This document shows positions 26,693 to 35,409 of a stretch of DNA of 64,000 nt, piece after piece (position 1 is the first letter of the stretch; every line of letters starts with the position of its first letter). The position numbers and the translations under genes were made by a program. Origin of the DNA: Xiheicaenibacterium sp046351325 (GTDB lineage: Bacteria; Myxococcota_A; Polyangia; Polyangiales; Polyangiaceae); NCBI GenBank assembly GCA_046351325.1, contig JAXLYR010000008.1, positions 248,001-312,000 on the forward strand, read 5' to 3'. Below the pieces are notes generated by a model. The model saw only the letters and a program-made list of their open reading frames with translations, was not told the DNA's origin and did not search any database.

Positions 26693-29071
26693 ATGACTCT
26701 CCGCTTCGTACGCTGGGTGGCCTTCTTCACCCTCGTGGTCCTCTTGGGGGCGTGCGCCGCGCGACCGCCGGCTCCCGAGTCGATGGTTCCGTTCGCGAGC
26801 ACCGCGCCCGCCACCGCTGCGCAACACGTCGACGTCGCGCCCACGCACGACGCGACCCCACCCGCGAACGAGCCGCTGATCGAAAACGTCTCGGCGAGCC
26901 AGGGAGCGCGATCACTCTCGGCGTTCCCGGTCTTCAGCGATCCGGGCGAGATCCCGCGCCTCATCATCGCGTCCGACGAGCCTACGAAGAAGACGAAGGA
27001 CGACGAGTCGTCGCGCATCCCGCTCACCGAGACGCGGGTCGTCGCGAAGCTCTCCGAGTTCGTCGCCGAGGTCGAGGTCACCCAGCGCTACGAAAACAAG
27101 AGCGACAAGACGATCGAGGCGATCTACGACTTCCCGCTCCCGGAGAACGCCGCGGTCAACCGCATGAAGATGGTGATCGGCGACCGCGAGATCGAAGCGA
27201 AGATCGACGAGCGACAGAAGGCGCGGCAGACCTACGAGGACGCAAAGAAGGCCGGGTATTCGGCGGCCCTGCTCGAGGAGGAGCGACCGAACGTCTTCAC
27301 GCAGTCGGTCGCGAACATCGAGCCGAACAAGCCGATCGAGGTCGTCGTCCGCTACGTGCAGAACCTCTCGTACGACGCAGGGGTCTACGAGTTCGTCTTC
27401 CCCATGGTGGTGGGCCCTCGCTTCATGCCCGGAGAGGCGACGGACGCGACGCCGAAGGGCAGCGGCACGAAGGCCGACACGACCATCGTGCCGGACGCGT
27501 CACGCATCAGCCCACCCTACGTCGGCAAGGGCGAGCGCAGCGGCCGCGACATCTCCATCGAGATCATCGCCGATCCGCAGCTGGCGATCGGGGCCTACGA
27601 GGCCATCACGCACGACGTGAAGACGGAGAAGTTGGACAGCGGCGAGCTCTCCATCAAGCTCGCGAAGAAGGACGAGATCCCGAACCGCGACTTCGTGCTG
27701 CGCTATCAAACGGCGTCGGAGCGACCGCGCGGGACGCTGCTGCTCAGCGACAGCGAGTCCGGGTTCTTCTCGCTGATCGTCGACCCGCCGGCGCTGCCCG
27801 TCGACGAGCTCGTCGGTCGGCGCGAGATCGTCTTCGTCGTCGACGTCTCGGGCTCGATGAGTGGCCAGCCGCTCGCGCTGTGCAAGGCCGCTATGCAGCG
27901 CTCGCTTTCGAAGCTGCGCCCAGTCGACACGTTCAACGTCATGACGTTCTCGGGCGCGACGGGGAAGGTCTTCGAGCGCCCTCGCCCCGCGAACGACACC
28001 AACGTGCGCCTCGCGATGGACTACGTCGACAACATGGTCGCCGGCGGCGGCACGATGATGCTCGACGCCGTCGCGGCAGCGCTCTCACCGGACGTCGAGA
28101 AGGGGCGCGATCGCTACGTGTTCTTCATGACCGACGGGTTCGTCGGGGACGACGATCGCATCATCGCGTCGTCGCGCCAGTTCGTGCGCGACATGGAGGC
28201 GAAGGGACAGCGAGCGCGCGTCTTCGGCTTCGGCGTGGGCTCGAGCACGAACCGCTCGCTCATCGACGGCATGTCGCGCGAGGGCAAGGGCGCGCCCGTC
28301 TACGTCACGACCCGCGAGGATCCGGCGCGCGCGGTGAACACGTTCTTCCGCTTCATCGATCGCTCGGTGCTGCGAAACGTCTCGATCAAGTGGGGTGACA
28401 ACACTGTCAGCGAGGTCACACCCGGGGAGCTCCCCGACCTCTTCGCCAGCCACGCGCTGATCGTCCACGGCCGATTCTCCGGAGGCATCGGGAAGGCGCC
28501 TGTCTTGGTCGCCGACGCAGCCGACGGTCGCATCGAGATCCCCGTCAGCGTGGTGAAGCCGGCCCGAGGTCGCGAGCGCGCCGTGCTCGGGACGCTGTGG
28601 GCGCGCGCGCAGATCGCGAACCTGGACGTCGACTACTTCTCGGGGGACGCGAGCGCGGCACAGAAGATCACGAAGCTCGGCCTCGAGTTCAACCTCGTCA
28701 CGCGCTTCACCAGCTTCGTCGCCGTCGACACGACGAGGAAGGTCGCATCCGGTCCCGCGCGAGAGCAGGTCGTGGTGCCGCAGGAGGCTCCCGACGGGGT
28801 CGACCTCGACATGGCTGGCGGCCAGAAGATCTCGCTCGGGCCGCAGCCAACTCAGCCGGAGCCACCGCCGCGGGACGTTTCGGACTCGAGCCCCCGAGCG
28901 TACGCGCCGGCCGAGCCCCCCGAGGCCATGCGGTCGGAGCGTGGCTGCGCGTGCAGCGTCCCGGGTCACGAGGACACATCGGCGCCGTTCGGAGCTCTGG
29001 CCGCGGCGCTCCTCGCAGGCCTCGTGGTCGTCGCGCGCCGGAGGGGTCGGAGGCAGCAGCGAGCTCGTTGA
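26693..29071 (+). CDS. VIT and vWA domain surface protein with MYXO-CTERM-like tail
   Basis: A 792-residue protein. A lipobox-like signal (VVLLGACAA) is followed by a Pro/Ala linker. A vault/inter-alpha-trypsin (VIT) domain lies at about 100-240 (VEVTQRYENKSDKTIEAIYDFPLP is typical), and a von Willebrand A domain at about 375-545 with a complete MIDAS start (DVSGSMSG). The C-terminus holds a cysteine motif (CACSVPG), a hydrophobic helix and an Arg-rich end, matching a MYXO-CTERM sorting tag. A combination of lipobox and MYXO-CTERM is unusual. The ATG at 26693 has a good AGGAG ribosome site about 7 bases upstream and starts the signal peptide; an open upstream extension has no such features. 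Probable role: surface adhesion or protein-protein scaffolding. Confidence 0.9.
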   Translation: MTLRFVRWVAFFTLVVLLGACAARPPAPESMVPFASTAPATAAQHVDVAPTHDATPPANEPLIENVSASQGARSLSAFPVFSDPGEIPRLIIASDEPTKKTKDDESSRIPLTETRVVAKLSEFVAEVEVTQRYENKSDKTIEAIYDFPLPENAAVNRMKMVIGDREIEAKIDERQKARQTYEDAKKAGYSAALLEEERPNVFTQSVANIEPNKPIEVVVRYVQNLSYDAGVYEFVFPMVVGPRFMPGEATDATPKGSGTKADTTIVPDASRISPPYVGKGERSGRDISIEIIADPQLAIGAYEAITHDVKTEKLDSGELSIKLAKKDEIPNRDFVLRYQTASERPRGTLLLSDSESGFFSLIVDPPALPVDELVGRREIVFVVDVSGSMSGQPLALCKAAMQRSLSKLRPVDTFNVMTFSGATGKVFERPRPANDTNVRLAMDYVDNMVAGGGTMMLDAVAAALSPDVEKGRDRYVFFMTDGFVGDDDRIIASSRQFVRDMEAKGQRARVFGFGVGSSTNRSLIDGMSREGKGAPVYVTTREDPARAVNTFFRFIDRSVLRNVSIKWGDNTVSEVTPGELPDLFASHALIVHGRFSGGIGKAPVLVADAADGRIEIPVSVVKPARGRERAVLGTLWARAQIANLDVDYFSGDASAAQKITKLGLEFNLVTRFTSFVAVDTTRKVASGPAREQVVVPQEAPDGVDLDMAGGQKISLGPQPTQPEPPPRDVSDSSPRAYAPAEPPEAMRSERGCACSVPGHEDTSAPFGALAAALLAGLVVVARRRGRRQQRAR

Positions 29072-29114
29072 GCGAACCGACCGTCGGCGCGCCGGGTCAT
29101 GGTATGGGAGCGAG

Positions 29115-31025
29115 GTGTTTTCGGCGGACGACGGCAAAAGACCCGAGGCGGTGCTCGTGGGCGTACAGCTCCCGAGCGTCAGCGACGACGAGCACCGCTC
29201 CGATCTCGACGAGCTCGGCCGCCTCTCGGAGACGCTAGGGCTCGACGTCGTAGGCCGCGTCTCGCAACGACGACCGCGGCTGCGCTCGGGCACCGTGCTC
29301 GGCCTCGGCAAGCTGCGCGAGCTCGCCGCGTGGACCGGCGGCAGCGGGAACCCGAGCTTCCAACCGAAGCGGAAGAACAAGCTGCGGGATCGACGCGATC
29401 GCGAGGCGAACGACGATGTCGCCGACGAGTTCGAGGAGCTCGACGCGCCCGACGAGGTCGCCGAGGCAGACGAGGATCACGGCGAGTCCGAGGTGATCGA
29501 GCTCCCGAGCGAGGCCACCGGCACGGCGAAGGTCATCGTCGTCGATCACGAGCTCACGCCGACGCAGCAACGCAACCTCGAGCGCGCGACCGGCGCGGAG
29601 GTCCTCGATCGCACGCAGGTGATCGTCGAGATCTTCCACCGCCACGCGAAGAGCCGCGAGGCTCGGCTCGAGGTCGAGATCGCTCGCTTGATGTACGTCG
29701 CGCCCCGCCTCCGCGAGGCCGGCGCGGGGGCCGACCGTCAGCGCGGCGGCATCGGCGGCAAGGGCGCAGGCGAGAGCGCGGTCGAGCTCGATCGCCGACG
29801 GATCCGCGATCGCATCGCCGAGCTCCGTCACGAAATCGCCCGCATCCAAGGCGAGAACGCGCACCGGCGCGCGGCACGTCGCGATCAACGCCGCGTCGCG
29901 CTCGTCGGCTACACGAACGCAGGCAAGTCGTCGCTCATGCGCGCGCTCACCGGCAGCGAGGTCTACGTGGCGGACAAGCTGTTCGCGACGCTCGATCCGA
30001 CCATCCGCGCGCTCAAGCCCGAGACCGACCCGCGCATCCTCGTGAGCGACACGGTCGGCTTCATCAAGAAGCTGCCGCACGAGCTCGTCGCGTCGTTCCG
30101 CTCGACGCTCGACGAGGCCCTCGAGGCCTCGCTCCTGCTCTACCTGGTCGACTCTTCCGACCCGGCGTTTCGCAGCCAGCTCGAGGTCACGACCTCCGTG
30201 CTCCGCGAGATCGGCGCCGACGCGGTCCCGTCGCGCATCGTGCTCAACAAGCGCGATCGGCTCACGCCCGACCAGGCCCGCGCGCTCCAGCGCGAGTTCC
30301 CCGACGCGCTCCTCGTCTCCGCGCACGACCCCCACGACGTCGCGCGCGTTCGCGAGGCTCTCATCGAGTTCTTCGACGGCGCACTCTCCGAGGCCGAGCT
30401 CTTCGTTCCGTACGCGCGGCACGGGCTCGTCCGCAAGGTCCACGACGCGGCCGTCGTGCTCGAGGAGCGCCACGATGAAGACGGGACGCACCTGCGCGTG
30501 CGCGGCGCTGCGCGCTCGCTCGATCGGCTGCGCGCTATCTTGGAAGCGGCCAGCGCGACCTGCAATACCAGGCGAGCGCCGCGATCAGCGCGAGCGCGAC
30601 CAGCGTCGCGACGGCGAGCGCGACGCGACCCGCGGCGCCGCGCGTGCGCCGGATCCGAAGCGGCGGCATGGCCGAGAGTGGCGCCGACGCGAGCGGCGCC
30701 GCGCGATCGGCGCCCGAGGGATCGGGCGCGATCGCTGTCGGCGCGGGCCTTGACAACAGCCGACGGCGCGGGCTCGACAAAGCCGACGGCGCGGGCTCGA
30801 CAAAAGCCGACGGCGCGGGCCCGACAAAAAGCCGACGGCGCGGGTTCGACGTCGCCGCCGAAGTCCAGCCGTCTGGCGAGGGCCGCGCGCGCACGCATCG
30901 AGCTCGGCGGGACAGCGACCGTCGCGATGTCGTCGGGCGCACGCGACGCGCTCGCCCCGCGCGCTGGCAGGCACGACTCGCGGTGGGCGGCGTCGCGAAG
31001 CGCGGCCGATCGGCCGCGTGCCTGA
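29115..31025 (+). CDS. hflX: GTPase HflX with acidic insertion and long C-terminal extension
   Basis: About 636 residues from GTG 29115. HflX core: glycine-containing N-terminal domain (GTVLGLGKLRELA, and VVDHELTPTQQRNLE), coiled region, then G domain with G1 GYTNAGKSS, G3 DTVGFI and G4 NKRD. HflX is a ribosome-binding GTPase that splits stalled or heat-damaged ribosomes. Two oddities: an acidic Asp/Glu-rich insert of about 60 residues inside the N-terminal domain, and a run of about 155 Arg/Ala-rich residues after the normal end (about base 30560). That extension is encoded opposite the 3' part of the kinase gene at 30535-32025 and may be an accident of missing stops rather than a functional domain. 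The GTG is the first start giving the conserved VLVGVQLP N-terminus. Confidence 0.9.
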   Translation: MFSADDGKRPEAVLVGVQLPSVSDDEHRSDLDELGRLSETLGLDVVGRVSQRRPRLRSGTVLGLGKLRELAAWTGGSGNPSFQPKRKNKLRDRRDREANDDVADEFEELDAPDEVAEADEDHGESEVIELPSEATGTAKVIVVDHELTPTQQRNLERATGAEVLDRTQVIVEIFHRHAKSREARLEVEIARLMYVAPRLREAGAGADRQRGGIGGKGAGESAVELDRRRIRDRIAELRHEIARIQGENAHRRAARRDQRRVALVGYTNAGKSSLMRALTGSEVYVADKLFATLDPTIRALKPETDPRILVSDTVGFIKKLPHELVASFRSTLDEALEASLLLYLVDSSDPAFRSQLEVTTSVLREIGADAVPSRIVLNKRDRLTPDQARALQREFPDALLVSAHDPHDVARVREALIEFFDGALSEAELFVPYARHGLVRKVHDAAVVLEERHDEDGTHLRVRGAARSLDRLRAILEAASATCNTRRAPRSARARPASRRRARRDPRRRACAGSEAAAWPRVAPTRAAPRDRRPRDRARSLSARALTTADGAGSTKPTARARQKPTARARQKADGAGSTSPPKSSRLARAARARIELGGTATVAMSSGARDALAPRAGRHDSRWAASRSAADRPRA

Positions 31026-32025
31026 GATCTGCCGCGCCCGTGCGCCGCTGCGCCTGGAGCGCTCGGCTCTGCGCGGGTGGGGACGTCGTCGGACCGGGGT
31101 CGCCCTGCTGCGGCGGCGGATCAGCGCCCCCCGCGAGCGCCGCCTCGAGCTCCTCGAGCAGCTCGTCGATCGTCGAGAAGCGCCGCGCCGGATCCTTCGC
31201 GAAGGCTCGCTTGAAGAACGCGTCGATCTCGAGCGGCAGGTGCGGCGCGACGAGGGACGCCGGGCGCGGCGTCGTGTGCACGATGTTCGCGAGCACCTGC
31301 GCGGCGTCCCCGGCGAACGCGCGCTCACCGGTTAGACATCGATAAAGAATCACCCCGAGTGACCAGAGATCGGAGCGCGCGTCGACGTCGCTCCCCGAGC
31401 GCACCTGCTCCGGGCTCATGTAGAACGCCGAGCCGAGGAGCACGCCAGGGCGCGTGAGGCGCGAGCTGTCCCACGCGTCCTTCGCGATGCCAAAGTCAAG
31501 GAGCTTGACTGTTTCGCGCTCCGTGCCGTCGAGCCGCTGCACACCCGACGATCCGAGTCCGGGCCGCGCGAAGAAGATGTTCGAAGGCTTCAGATCGCGG
31601 TGGACGATCTGAAGGACGTGCGCGACGCGCAGGCCGTCCGCGAGCGACCGAGTCATCTCGAGGACCGCGGCCGGGCGCATGACAGGCTCGCGCTTGATGC
31701 GCTCGAGCAAGCTCTCTCCCACGAGGAGCTCCATCGACAGGTACGCGTGCGAGCCGAGCATCCCGTGATCGAAGACCTCGACGAAGGCCGGCCCGCGCAG
31801 CTGCCGAGAGAGCTCGGCCTCCCGCTGAAAACGCGCGCGTGTCTCGGTGACCTCACCGATGTCGAGCGCGACGATCTTCAACGCGACCTTGCGCCCGAGC
31901 TTCTGGTCGTACGCGGCCCAGACCTCACCCATGCCGCCGCGGCCCACGACGGTCTCGAGTTTGTAGCGCCCGACGAGGACCTCACCCGCCGCGATGCGGG
32001 GCATCGCGAGCCTCGAAGATCCCAT
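30535..32025 (-). CDS. Ser/Thr protein kinase with C-terminal membrane helix
   Basis: About 496 residues from ATG 32025; an alternative ATG is at 32004 and a TTG further upstream. The catalytic domain (about 20-285) is complete: VGRGGMGEVWAAY Gly loop, VALKI lysine, HRDLKPSN, LDFGIAK and MSPEQ. A long low-complexity Arg/Pro/Ala-rich linker follows. The protein ends in a transmembrane helix (VALAVATLVALALIAALAWY) and a short basic tail. The linker spans a tandem DNA repeat with changing A-run length (see 30735-30850) and overlaps the hflX extension for about 490 bases. Kinase activity is expected; substrate and signal are unknown. Confidence 0.88.
   Translation of the reverse strand: MGSSRLAMPRIAAGEVLVGRYKLETVVGRGGMGEVWAAYDQKLGRKVALKIVALDIGEVTETRARFQREAELSRQLRGPAFVEVFDHGMLGSHAYLSMELLVGESLLERIKREPVMRPAAVLEMTRSLADGLRVAHVLQIVHRDLKPSNIFFARPGLGSSGVQRLDGTERETVKLLDFGIAKDAWDSSRLTRPGVLLGSAFYMSPEQVRSGSDVDARSDLWSLGVILYRCLTGERAFAGDAAQVLANIVHTTPRPASLVAPHLPLEIDAFFKRAFAKDPARRFSTIDELLEELEAALAGGADPPPQQGDPGPTTSPPAQSRALQAQRRTGAADLRHAADRPRFATPPTASRACQRAGRARRVRPTTSRRSLSRRARCVRARPSPDGWTSAATSNPRRRLFVGPAPSAFVEPAPSALSSPRRRLLSRPAPTAIAPDPSGADRAAPLASAPLSAMPPLRIRRTRGAAGRVALAVATLVALALIAALAWYCRSRWPLPR
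30735..30850. repeat. Tandem 23-25 bp repeats with homopolymer A runs of 3, 4 and 5
   Basis: About five copies of a unit built on GCCGACGGCGCGGGCTCGAC. Between consecutive full units the A run grows from 3 to 4 to 5, so unit lengths are about 23, 24 and 25 bases. Because lengths are not all multiples of three, successive units are read in different frames; in the kinase this appears as PAPSAFVEPAPSAL turning into SSPRRRLLSRPAP. It lies in the overlap of the kinase linker (minus strand) and the hflX extension (plus strand). Confidence 0.9.
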
Positions 32026-32239
32026 GGGGCGAACGGAGGGCGGCGAGCTCGACACGCGGCCGGCTTCGTTCGGTATGCCGGCACGTGGCGTGGGTCGAGT
32101 CGATCGCGCCAAGAGGCCTCCTCGGAGAAGCGGCGAGGAAGCTCGCGCCTCTCGAGCAAGAATACAGCGCTCCCCGCGCGGCTGCGAGCGCGGTGAGAGG
32201 AGATTGGACGCCTCCCGCGCGGCTCGCTAAAGCGACGCT

Positions 32240-34225
32240 ATGGACGGAGACTCCGTGACCCCCGAGGAGGCCGCGGGCTCCAATGGAGCCGCTCAACCGA
32301 CCGAGCCCGCTGCCGCGCGCGCCGGGCTGCGGCTTCGATACGCTCAACGCCTCGAGGAGCTCGCTCGCGCGAAGGCCGCGGTGGACGCTCGCAGCGACGT
32401 CCTCTCGCGGCGTCGCGGCTTGTTGATGCTCGTCATCGCACCGCTCACCATCTTCGGCTTGGTGCGCGGCCTCCCTGTGTGGGGGTGGGCTGGCATCGGT
32501 GCGCTGGTCGCGGGCTTCGTTTACCTCGTCGTGCGACACATCTTCGTCGCGAGCGAACGCTCCCTCCTCGAGGACCGCGAGAAGTACGTCAAGGCGGGGC
32601 AACGTCGCCTCGACCACGAGCCCGAGCCCGTGGATCCCTACCGACCGAAGCTCCCCGACCCGTTCGGCCTGCGCTTCGTCAAGCCGGATCACCCGAACGC
32701 GAGCGACCTCGATCTCTTCGGCGAGCACTCGCTGTTCGTGTCGGTCTCGCGCGCCGAGACCGCGATCGGCGAGCATATGCTGGCGAACTGGCTCCTCACG
32801 AGCGCTCCCGTCGAGGTCGTCCGCGAGCGTCAGGTCGCCGCGGAGGAGCTCCTCGAGACCCCCGAGCTGCTCGAGGATCTCTCGGTGCTCGGTCGTCGCG
32901 CCGAGAGCCGCGGCCGCGCCGAGGAGCCGCTCGCGCTCTGGGGCGAGTCCTCCCCCGAGCTCCCCGTCGGCGCGAACCGCGATCCAGCGCTCGCGCCGCG
33001 CGGGCTCCTCGTCCTCGCGGGGAGGCTGCTCGTCCCACTGACGATCGCGTCGTTTCTGACGCGTCACCTCCTCGCGAAGCTCCTCGGGCCGCTCGGTTAC
33101 TTTTACATCGTTAGCTTCGCGTCGCAGGTCGGTGTGCTCGTCGCGCTCTACGGCCCCATCCAGCGGATGGTGCAGTTCGTCTCCTCGCGCGAGACGCCGT
33201 TCGGGCGCTTCCGCCGGGCCTTCGAACGCATCGAGTCGTACGAGCCTCGCTCTGCGTTGCTCGTGCGCGCGGTCGGCGCGCTGCGCGGCTCGAACCCGGC
33301 CGCGCGCGCCTCACACGCGCTCGGGCGACTCGAGCTCATCATGGGGTTCGCCGATCTCCGTCACAACGCGATCATCCACATCTTCCTCAACCTGTTTTTC
33401 CTCTACGACGTGTGGGTCGCGCTCGCGCTCGAGCGGTGGCGAGCGCTGGCCGGGCGGCGCGCACGCGGGTGGCTGAACGCGCTCGGGGAGCTCGAGGCGC
33501 TCGCGAGCATCGCGACCTACGCCGGCGAGCACCCGACCTTCGTGTGGCCGGTGGTCGAGGACGGCGCGCTCCACATCGAGGCGACGGAGCTCGGTCACCC
33601 GCTGCTCCCCGACGGGCAGCGCGTCACGAACGACGCTCGGCTGTCGGGTGCGCAGGACGACGCGGACCACGCGGTTCCTCAAGCGCTGCTCGTCACGGGT
33701 TCGAACATGTCGGGCAAGAGCACCTACCTGCGATCGCTCGGCCTGCTCACCGTCATGTCCTTCGCGGGGCTGCCCGTCTGCGCGCGCACCGCACGCCTCA
33801 CCCCCATCGAGGCCTGGACGAGCATGCGCATCGGCGACGCGCTCGACCGCGGCATGAGCCATTTCTACGCAGAGCTCGTGAGGCTCAAGCTCATCGTGGA
33901 CCGCGCACAAGGCAGCGGTCGCGTGCTCTTCCTCCTCGACGAGATCCTCCACGGAACTAACTCGCGAGAGCGCACCATCGGCGCGCGCGGCGTGGTCATG
34001 GACCTCCTCCGCCGAGGCGCGATCGGCGCGGTGTCGACCCACGACTTCGCGCTCGTGTCGATCGCCGAGCAGAGCGGCGGCCTCGTCCACACGGTCCACT
34101 TCTCGGACCACGTCGAGGGCGACAAAATGCTCTTCGACTACAAACTGAAGCCCGGCGTCGTCGAGTCGACGAACGCGATTCGCCTGATGAACGCCGTGGG
34201 GATCCGCGTGGAGTACGGCGTGTGA
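32240..34225 (+). CDS. Membrane-spanning MutS-like ATPase
   Basis: A 661-residue protein with a C-terminal MutS-type ATPase: Walker A TGSNMSGKST near 487, Walker B VLFLLDEILHGTN near 570, and a THDFAL histidine switch near 608. It lacks the MutS mismatch-recognition domain. Instead there are four predicted transmembrane helices: two near 59-102 (LLMLVIAPLTIFGLV, WAGIGALVAGFVYLVV) and two near 255-305 (LLVPLTIASFL, YFYIVSFASQVGVLVALY). This class of membrane MutS-like proteins is widespread but uncharacterised; a direct role in mismatch repair is doubtful. The next gene overlaps by 4 bases (GTGA), suggesting functional linkage with the DUF4932 lipoprotein. Confidence 0.9.
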   Translation: MDGDSVTPEEAAGSNGAAQPTEPAAARAGLRLRYAQRLEELARAKAAVDARSDVLSRRRGLLMLVIAPLTIFGLVRGLPVWGWAGIGALVAGFVYLVVRHIFVASERSLLEDREKYVKAGQRRLDHEPEPVDPYRPKLPDPFGLRFVKPDHPNASDLDLFGEHSLFVSVSRAETAIGEHMLANWLLTSAPVEVVRERQVAAEELLETPELLEDLSVLGRRAESRGRAEEPLALWGESSPELPVGANRDPALAPRGLLVLAGRLLVPLTIASFLTRHLLAKLLGPLGYFYIVSFASQVGVLVALYGPIQRMVQFVSSRETPFGRFRRAFERIESYEPRSALLVRAVGALRGSNPAARASHALGRLELIMGFADLRHNAIIHIFLNLFFLYDVWVALALERWRALAGRRARGWLNALGELEALASIATYAGEHPTFVWPVVEDGALHIEATELGHPLLPDGQRVTNDARLSGAQDDADHAVPQALLVTGSNMSGKSTYLRSLGLLTVMSFAGLPVCARTARLTPIEAWTSMRIGDALDRGMSHFYAELVRLKLIVDRAQGSGRVLFLLDEILHGTNSRERTIGARGVVMDLLRRGAIGAVSTHDFALVSIAEQSGGLVHTVHFSDHVEGDKMLFDYKLKPGVVESTNAIRLMNAVGIRVEYGV

Positions 34226-35406
34226 GCGCGCGAGTCGCCCTCGGCCTGACGCTCGTGCTCGTCGCTTGCGACGCGCCCTCGCCAGCACCGTCCGCGAGCG
34301 CCTCTTCGAGCGCGCCGCCCGCAGCGACCTCGTCCGCCCCGACTCCGGTCGCGCCGGCGTCGGCCTCGGCCACGACGACGGAGCGGCCGCTGGTGCGGGC
34401 GCCCGCGGAGCTCGGGCAGATCAACATCGCGGTCGACCCTCGCGTCGAGCTCCTCTCGATCCTCTGCAGGCTCGCGAAGCACCCGCCTTACAACGATATT
34501 CGCTTCGACACGCCGTACACCCGCGCCGTCGACGAGCACTTCGGCCCCTTCAAAGAGCACGCCGCCGTGAAGGCGACGGCCGACCTGCGGGCGCGCTTCG
34601 GCATCAACTACGACGCGCCGATGACGCTCGCGGTCTACCTCGACGCGGCTTACAAACCTGTTCGCGCGTTGTCACCCGCGCCTCCCGGCCTCGACCCGCG
34701 CTTCGAGAAGGCTCCCCTCGATGCGTACCTCCCGATGATCGAAGCCTTCGCTCGGAACAGTGAGTTCGAGGCGTTCATGACCGCGCAGCGCCCCTACATC
34801 GAGAAGGTCGAAGACCGGTATCGCAGCGCCCTGCAACGGGTCACGATCATCCCTTGGTTCGACGAGGTCTTCGGGCCGCGCCCCAACGCCCGCTACCACC
34901 TAGTCCCGGGGCTCTTGTCCGGCCCGATGGCCTACGGCGTCCGCGCCGAGCACGACGGTAAAGAGGACATCGTTCAAATCATGTACCTGGAAAACACGGA
35001 CGCGAGCGGGGCCCCGCAGATCTCGGACGCGACCGTCGAGTACCTGATCCACGAGCTCGCGCACAGCTACGTGAACCCCATCGTCGACGGCGCGAAGAGC
35101 GAGCTCGAGAAGGCCGCGGCCGACGCCTACAAGTCAGTAAGCAAAGAGATGGCGCAGCAGCACTACGCGACCGCCGACGTCTTCGTGAAGGAGTCGCTCG
35201 TCCGCGCGATCACCATCATTTATTTGGAGGAGCAGTCCGTGGCCAGCCGCGCCCAGGCTTCTCGCGAGCTCCAAGAGCGGCTCGCGTTCAAGTGGACGCC
35301 GCAGCTCGTCTCGGCGCTGCAGGCTGTTCGCGACAAACGCGGGGGCCGACTGCCCCCTGAGGACTTGGTCGCGACCGCGAAGACCGTATTCGGCGCTCGA
35401 AACTAG
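34222..35406 (+). CDS. DUF4932-like lipoprotein with HExxH metallopeptidase motif
   Basis: A 394-residue protein starting at GTG 34222, overlapping the MutS-like stop (GTGA). Signal peptide ends in LVLVACDA (lipobox Cys about 16), followed by a Ser/Ala/Pro tether to about 55. The mature domain contains HELAHSYVNP near 279-288, a zinc-binding HExxH-type site, and an acidic helix downstream that could provide a third ligand. Overall pattern fits DUF4932. It probably acts as a periplasmic or outer-membrane metallopeptidase. Why it is coupled to a membrane MutS-like ATPase is unclear. The YqeY gene converges 3 bases downstream. Confidence 0.82.
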   Translation: MSARVALGLTLVLVACDAPSPAPSASASSSAPPAATSSAPTPVAPASASATTTERPLVRAPAELGQINIAVDPRVELLSILCRLAKHPPYNDIRFDTPYTRAVDEHFGPFKEHAAVKATADLRARFGINYDAPMTLAVYLDAAYKPVRALSPAPPGLDPRFEKAPLDAYLPMIEAFARNSEFEAFMTAQRPYIEKVEDRYRSALQRVTIIPWFDEVFGPRPNARYHLVPGLLSGPMAYGVRAEHDGKEDIVQIMYLENTDASGAPQISDATVEYLIHELAHSYVNPIVDGAKSELEKAAADAYKSVSKEMAQQHYATADVFVKESLVRAITIIYLEEQSVASRAQASRELQERLAFKWTPQLVSALQAVRDKRGGRLPPEDLVATAKTVFGARN

Positions 35407-35409
35407 CAA

